The notes under the pieces were generated by a model, which saw nothing but the letters and a program-made list of their open reading frames with translations, ran no database searches and was not told where the DNA came from. Positions 61,601-64,000 of a stretch of 64,000 nt of DNA are shown here, one piece after another. The position numbers and the translations under genes were made by a program. Source of the DNA: Paenimyroides baculatum. Lineage in GTDB: Bacteria > Bacteroidota > Bacteroidia > Flavobacteriales > Flavobacteriaceae. Positions within the stretch are counted from its first letter, which is position 1. Each line of letters opens with the position of its first letter. The DNA is taken from NCBI RefSeq assembly GCF_008629655.1, contig NZ_VWSG01000001.1, positions 329,261 to 393,260 on the forward strand. The letters are read 5' to 3'.

Positions 61601-63990
61601 ACATCAATATTATTTCAAACCCAGTAGCATATAACAATTTAACGCCAGGAAATTCAACTATTTGGATCAGAATCCAAGATCCAGTGTCAGGATGTTCTTC
61701 TGTGTACCCAATTTCATTCCAATTGGTAGTCCCTCCAAAATTACCTGCAAGTTTACCAAAAGTAACAGTATGTGATACCTTAGGAGGAACACAAGACGGC
61801 TTGGGAGTTTTTGATCTAACAGTTCAAAATCCTTTATTATTGGCAGCGCAAACAACTCAAGGTACCTATCAAATCCGTTACTTTACTACACAAGCTTTAG
61901 CTAGTAGTAATATCAACTGGATTGTAAGTCCAACGCAGTTCCAAAATACGGTAAACCCTCAAACAATCTGGGTACGTATAGAAGATACTTCAAAACCGGG
62001 AAGTTGTGCACGAATAATGAGCTTTGTAATAGAAGTTAATGCACCATTGGTATTAAGCCAGCCATTACCAATTGTATTGTGTGATACAGAACTACCAAAC
62101 GATGGTAAAATGGAAATTGATTTAACTGTAAGAGAGCAGCAGATATTTGGAGGACAGCCACCATTTGGAGCCGTAGTAACTTACTACCGAACAGAACAGG
62201 ATGCACAAAACGGATTTAATAACATAGGTAACCCAAAACAGTTCTATAATACAGTAAATCCACAAACAGTTTATGTAGCAGTAGTAAACCAATATGGATG
62301 TAGAAGTATTGTGTCATTAACAGTACGTGTATTGCCATTGCCGGAGCCAAACATGACACCAACACCACTGGAACTGTGTGAAGAAACATTAGGATCAGGA
62401 ATGGCAACATTCGATTTAACTTTAGCGCAACCTAATTTAAGTAACTTTTCAAACTATACATATAGTTACTATGTTTCTGAAGTAGGGGCACATATTGGGC
62501 CTAGTGATATAAGTTTTATCAATACACCTACAAATTTCTTTAGCGGCAGCTCAACAGTTTATGTGCGTGTAGAAAATTCATTTACCGATACCAATCAGAG
62601 ATGTTATGTAGTTGTGCCTTTAGAATTGATAGTGAATCCATGGCCAACAGTAGGACCAATGACAGCACTGTTAGCTTGTATGGATACTCCTGTAGATTTC
62701 ACAACATTTAATTTACATGATAAAGATTTAGAAGCAGTGGCAGGAGGCAACCCGGCAGATTTCATAGTACGATATTTCTTAAGTCAGGCAAACGCAGAAG
62801 ACAATGTAAACCCGCTTCCTTATACATACATGAATACCACTGCAAGACAACAGGTAATCTGGGTGCGTGTAGAGAATAAAGATACAGGATGTTTTGATGT
62901 TGCAAGTTTCGCTTTACAGATAGAACAAGCAGTATATGCATTTACCCCAAGTGATACAGAGTTCTGTGAAACAGATTATGTAAACGACGGTGTATCGTTA
63001 ATAGATTTAACAGTATTAGACACTGAAATTATAGGAAACCAACCATTAACGCCAGATTTAGTAGTAACATATGAGCGTTGGGATAGAACATCGATACCAA
63101 ACCCTGCAAATAGTGTGCAAGTATATAATGGAGAAGTAATACGTGCCATAGTTCGTAATAATAATCCGGCTATCTTATGTACTAGTAGTGTTGAATTTAC
63201 TGTACGTTTAAAAGATGCTCCGGAAGTAAAACCACTAGTAGACGGAGTAATTTGTTACGAGTACCGCGATTCGCAAAGATTAATCACAGGTCATTATTTA
63301 GAAACCGGTATTCCTTTAGATGTAAACTATACCTTTATATGGACTAAAAACGGAGGGGCTTTAGGAGCAAATGATGCTGATGTACTAGACGGTGGACGCA
63401 GATTATATGTTAGAACGCCTGGAACTTACACAGTAACAGTAACAGGTACTAACGGATGTACTACTACACGTAGTGCGGTAGTACAACAAGCAACAAGTAT
63501 TACAATTGATGAAGTGAAGTTAACCGACAGTTTTGGCGACACTAATGCAATCGAAGTAATGGCTTATGCAGGAGCAGGGGTATTATTAGAATATAAGTTA
63601 GATAACGGCGCATGGCAGGATTCAAACATATTCTTAAATGTAACCCCAGGAGAGCATACAGTTTACGTACGTGCAAAAGATGCTTTGTCATGTGAGTCAA
63701 GTAAAGTAATCACGGTAATGGATTATCCTAAATTCTTTACACCGAATAACGACGGTTATAACGATACATGGAATATCTGGTCGTTAAAGAATCAGCCAGA
63801 TACGAAGATTTATATCTTTGACCGCTTTGGAAAACTGATAAAACAGTTAAGCCCTGCAGGCGCAGGATGGGACGGAACCTTCAACGGCCAACCATTACCA
63901 TCAACCGACTACTGGTTCAAGGCAGAGTATATAGATCCAAAAACAGGATTAAACAAAGAATTAACAGGTCACTTCTCATTAAAACGATAA
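58618..63990 (+). CDS. Giant T9SS type B sorting domain surface protein, copy 2
   Basis: A 1,790-residue paralogue of the preceding protein. Signal peptide about 1-27 (LFLFICLYGFSQ), then a different choice-of-anchor-L domain (YTVDQLVRDVLIKTPCAQITNISW, YFQNTNPAFDMADGIVLSTGKAIDAPGPRG, FIFASEEYGTYQCDFSDAFAFFLT). From the Ig-like segment VLIGEGNGLCVGDSYTLEAG onward it converges on copy 1; residues 362-1790 (twelve repeats, final Ig-like module and sorting CTD) read identically. It is separated from copy 1 by a terminator and a 161-base gap with an 8-bp inverted repeat (AAATATTC / GAATATTT at 58573). Export would be by the type IX system. Confidence 0.92.
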   Translation: MKRNLHLKRTSWFTVLFLFICLYGFSQPITVSTTTYTVDQLVRDVLIKTPCAQITNISWSTGNSFPTGDQSNGIGYFQNTNPAFDMADGIVLSTGKAIDAPGPRGLNGGSSSGTQDSWPHDPQLTTYMNNVLGNTDRYHNATILEFDFVPFTADMSFNFIFASEEYGTYQCDFSDAFAFFLTNTVANTTTNLALVPNTTDPISVVTIRDAVNNANCASVNQQFFGSYNAGSTTNAINFNGQTVKMTAQSPVVPFTKYHIKMVIQDRGDAALDSSVFIEGGSFNIGNLDLGDPVLIGEGNGLCVGDSYTLEAGLDPLLFTFEWFKDGIKIPGQTGPNLVVTTTGDYYVKAFVPNVNCDFTANPVRVEFFDYVSILAPQNLSVCPSAGATTRFDLKDALVGKTTNPNILYSFYTSQQDAQNDTNSIPDLYTLANNAVTPVTIWVRAYELNNPCPYIASFTLSFLNCTLALNPLADLSICEGESVQTFDLTVQTPLVYNNAAGYTVSYHLSKPDADTNQSPIPAGNLATYNGTNGQRIWVRVTSNTNPLSFGVTSFYLFRNLLPLTQTNILPVTACEKGNTGLADFNLNIAYTTVPVSAVGVSLEFYSTQQDALLGNTALMLPVNYTGAAGTIYVRVRNLDGDCFKVVPLQLQIINTPTANSLAPLTYCDLNNDGFGEFNLDVTRVLIAGNPMPANSVVTFHETQNDADANVNAIVNTGVYINKVKDQQTIYVRVGFTNSSCYNTVTLLLKVNKTPSITPIRSLKVCDINNDGVEMVNLRSKESVMLTGLNAANYTITYHISSSAAMAGTGVIGNPTSFSTNVSKVVFVRVTDNVTGCFAINRIDLELIAMPVVANPLPTYYKCDTDGNGFEIFDLASLKAGIVGTQQGLDVTFHYTNADAQTGANPLANQYQNVSANVQTIYVRVFNASSDCYVVSTLKLEVKANPVIILPSTPYVICSDSGFGTINIYLYGKALVDATGQNYTFQFFETKSDAENNINIISNPVAYNNLTPGNSTIWIRIQDPVSGCSSVYPISFQLVVPPKLPASLPKVTVCDTLGGTQDGLGVFDLTVQNPLLLAAQTTQGTYQIRYFTTQALASSNINWIVSPTQFQNTVNPQTIWVRIEDTSKPGSCARIMSFVIEVNAPLVLSQPLPIVLCDTELPNDGKMEIDLTVREQQIFGGQPPFGAVVTYYRTEQDAQNGFNNIGNPKQFYNTVNPQTVYVAVVNQYGCRSIVSLTVRVLPLPEPNMTPTPLELCEETLGSGMATFDLTLAQPNLSNFSNYTYSYYVSEVGAHIGPSDISFINTPTNFFSGSSTVYVRVENSFTDTNQRCYVVVPLELIVNPWPTVGPMTALLACMDTPVDFTTFNLHDKDLEAVAGGNPADFIVRYFLSQANAEDNVNPLPYTYMNTTARQQVIWVRVENKDTGCFDVASFALQIEQAVYAFTPSDTEFCETDYVNDGVSLIDLTVLDTEIIGNQPLTPDLVVTYERWDRTSIPNPANSVQVYNGEVIRAIVRNNNPAILCTSSVEFTVRLKDAPEVKPLVDGVICYEYRDSQRLITGHYLETGIPLDVNYTFIWTKNGGALGANDADVLDGGRRLYVRTPGTYTVTVTGTNGCTTTRSAVVQQATSITIDEVKLTDSFGDTNAIEVMAYAGAGVLLEYKLDNGAWQDSNIFLNVTPGEHTVYVRAKDALSCESSKVITVMDYPKFFTPNNDGYNDTWNIWSLKNQPDTKIYIFDRFGKLIKQLSPAGAGWDGTFNGQPLPSTDYWFKAEYIDPKTGLNKELTGHFSLKR

Positions 63991-64000
63991 CCACCTGTTA
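59701..64000 (+). repeat. 4.3-kb direct repeat, copy 2 (cut by the window end)
   Basis: Second copy of the repeat at 54167-58466. Identity still holds at the last base of the window, so the true right border is unknown and further copies could follow. Confidence 0.9.

Noticed and set aside
53069..64000. CRISPR or short tandem repeat array in the repetitive region
   Set aside because: The repeats are about 100 codons long, diverged at the DNA level, and part of an intact coding frame.
1..64000. tRNA, rRNA, transposase or phage genes
   Set aside because: None could be recognised on either strand, and no coding gap is long enough to hide an rRNA gene; a tRNA could only be excluded by a dedicated scan, which was not possible.

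Overview
The window is an AT-rich chromosomal segment from a member of the Flavobacteriaceae (Bacteroidota). The evidence is a type IX secretion / gliding gene set (SprA C-terminus, a PorP/SprF protein, two giant proteins with the gliding-motility-type C-terminal domain), a NusB and an Nfu protein of flavobacterial build, and many TAnnTTTG promoter elements of the Bacteroidota type. The genus cannot be fixed from the sequence alone. No rRNA, tRNA, CRISPR array, transposase or integrase was seen.

Layout. 1-4.3 kb: 3' end of sprA, gcvH, a VanZ-like protein, deoC. 4.4-10.2 kb: respiratory oxidase biogenesis (heme O synthase, two subunit III proteins, subunit IV, a thioredoxin-fold protein that looks like a degenerate SCO, SCO1/SenC, DUF420, a small CxxC membrane protein) ending in tsaB. 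10.2-13.8 kb (minus): Nfu-type Fe-S carrier, DUF255 thioredoxin-domain protein, a secreted protein. 14-16.7 kb: PorP/SprF, gamma carbonic anhydrase, a secreted protein, DUF3276. 16.7-24.8 kb: ABC exporter, leucine-type dehydrogenase, nusB, DUF1573 lipoprotein, yajC, a 52-residue membrane protein, kynurenine 3-monooxygenase, HerA-like ATPase. 25.1-32.1 kb: Ton motor cluster (exbB, two exbD, two tonB paralogues) followed by a PstS-like lipoprotein and a TPR protein. 32.2-41.4 kb: queE, small housekeeping genes, a NamZ-like hydrolase, a LolC/E-type permease, Pit transporter with its DUF47 partner, acyl-CoA carboxylase beta chain. 41.6-46.7 kb: an MFS transporter, then a TIR-domain gene in a cassette-like structure, a DUF937-like protein, LuxC-like acyl-CoA reductase and a ferredoxin. 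46.7-52.8 kb: lipoproteins, a metallo-hydrolase, and the folE-cysS-yidD-lgt run. 53.1-64 kb: two giant T9SS-exported proteins in tandem.

Two regions stand out. (1) 43.09-44.44 kb: a single gene fusing an N-terminal TIR domain to a DUF4163/DUF3298-like (RsiV-type) C-terminus. It is bounded on both sides by the same 14-bp sequence, each copy being the end of a long imperfect palindrome. The arrangement is that of an integron-type gene cassette (gene followed by a folded attC-like site) without a nearby integrase, and the gene's promoter lies in the upstream flanking element. (2) 53.1-64 kb: two adjacent genes for proteins of about 1,790 residues whose last 1,429 residues read as identical (at least 4,300 bp of shared DNA), while their N-terminal choice-of-anchor-L regions differ. 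This points to very recent duplication or ongoing gene conversion of a surface protein with exchangeable N-terminus.

Most other genes are ordinary flavobacterial core genes, with operons closed by clear rho-independent hairpins. Starts were moved inward from the longest reading frame for deoC, tsaB, the PstS-like gene, the methyltransferase, the YkgJ-family gene, the META lipoprotein, the 179-residue lipoprotein, yidD and cysS. TTG or GTG starts are kept for heme O synthase, the LolC/E-type permease and the VanZ protein.
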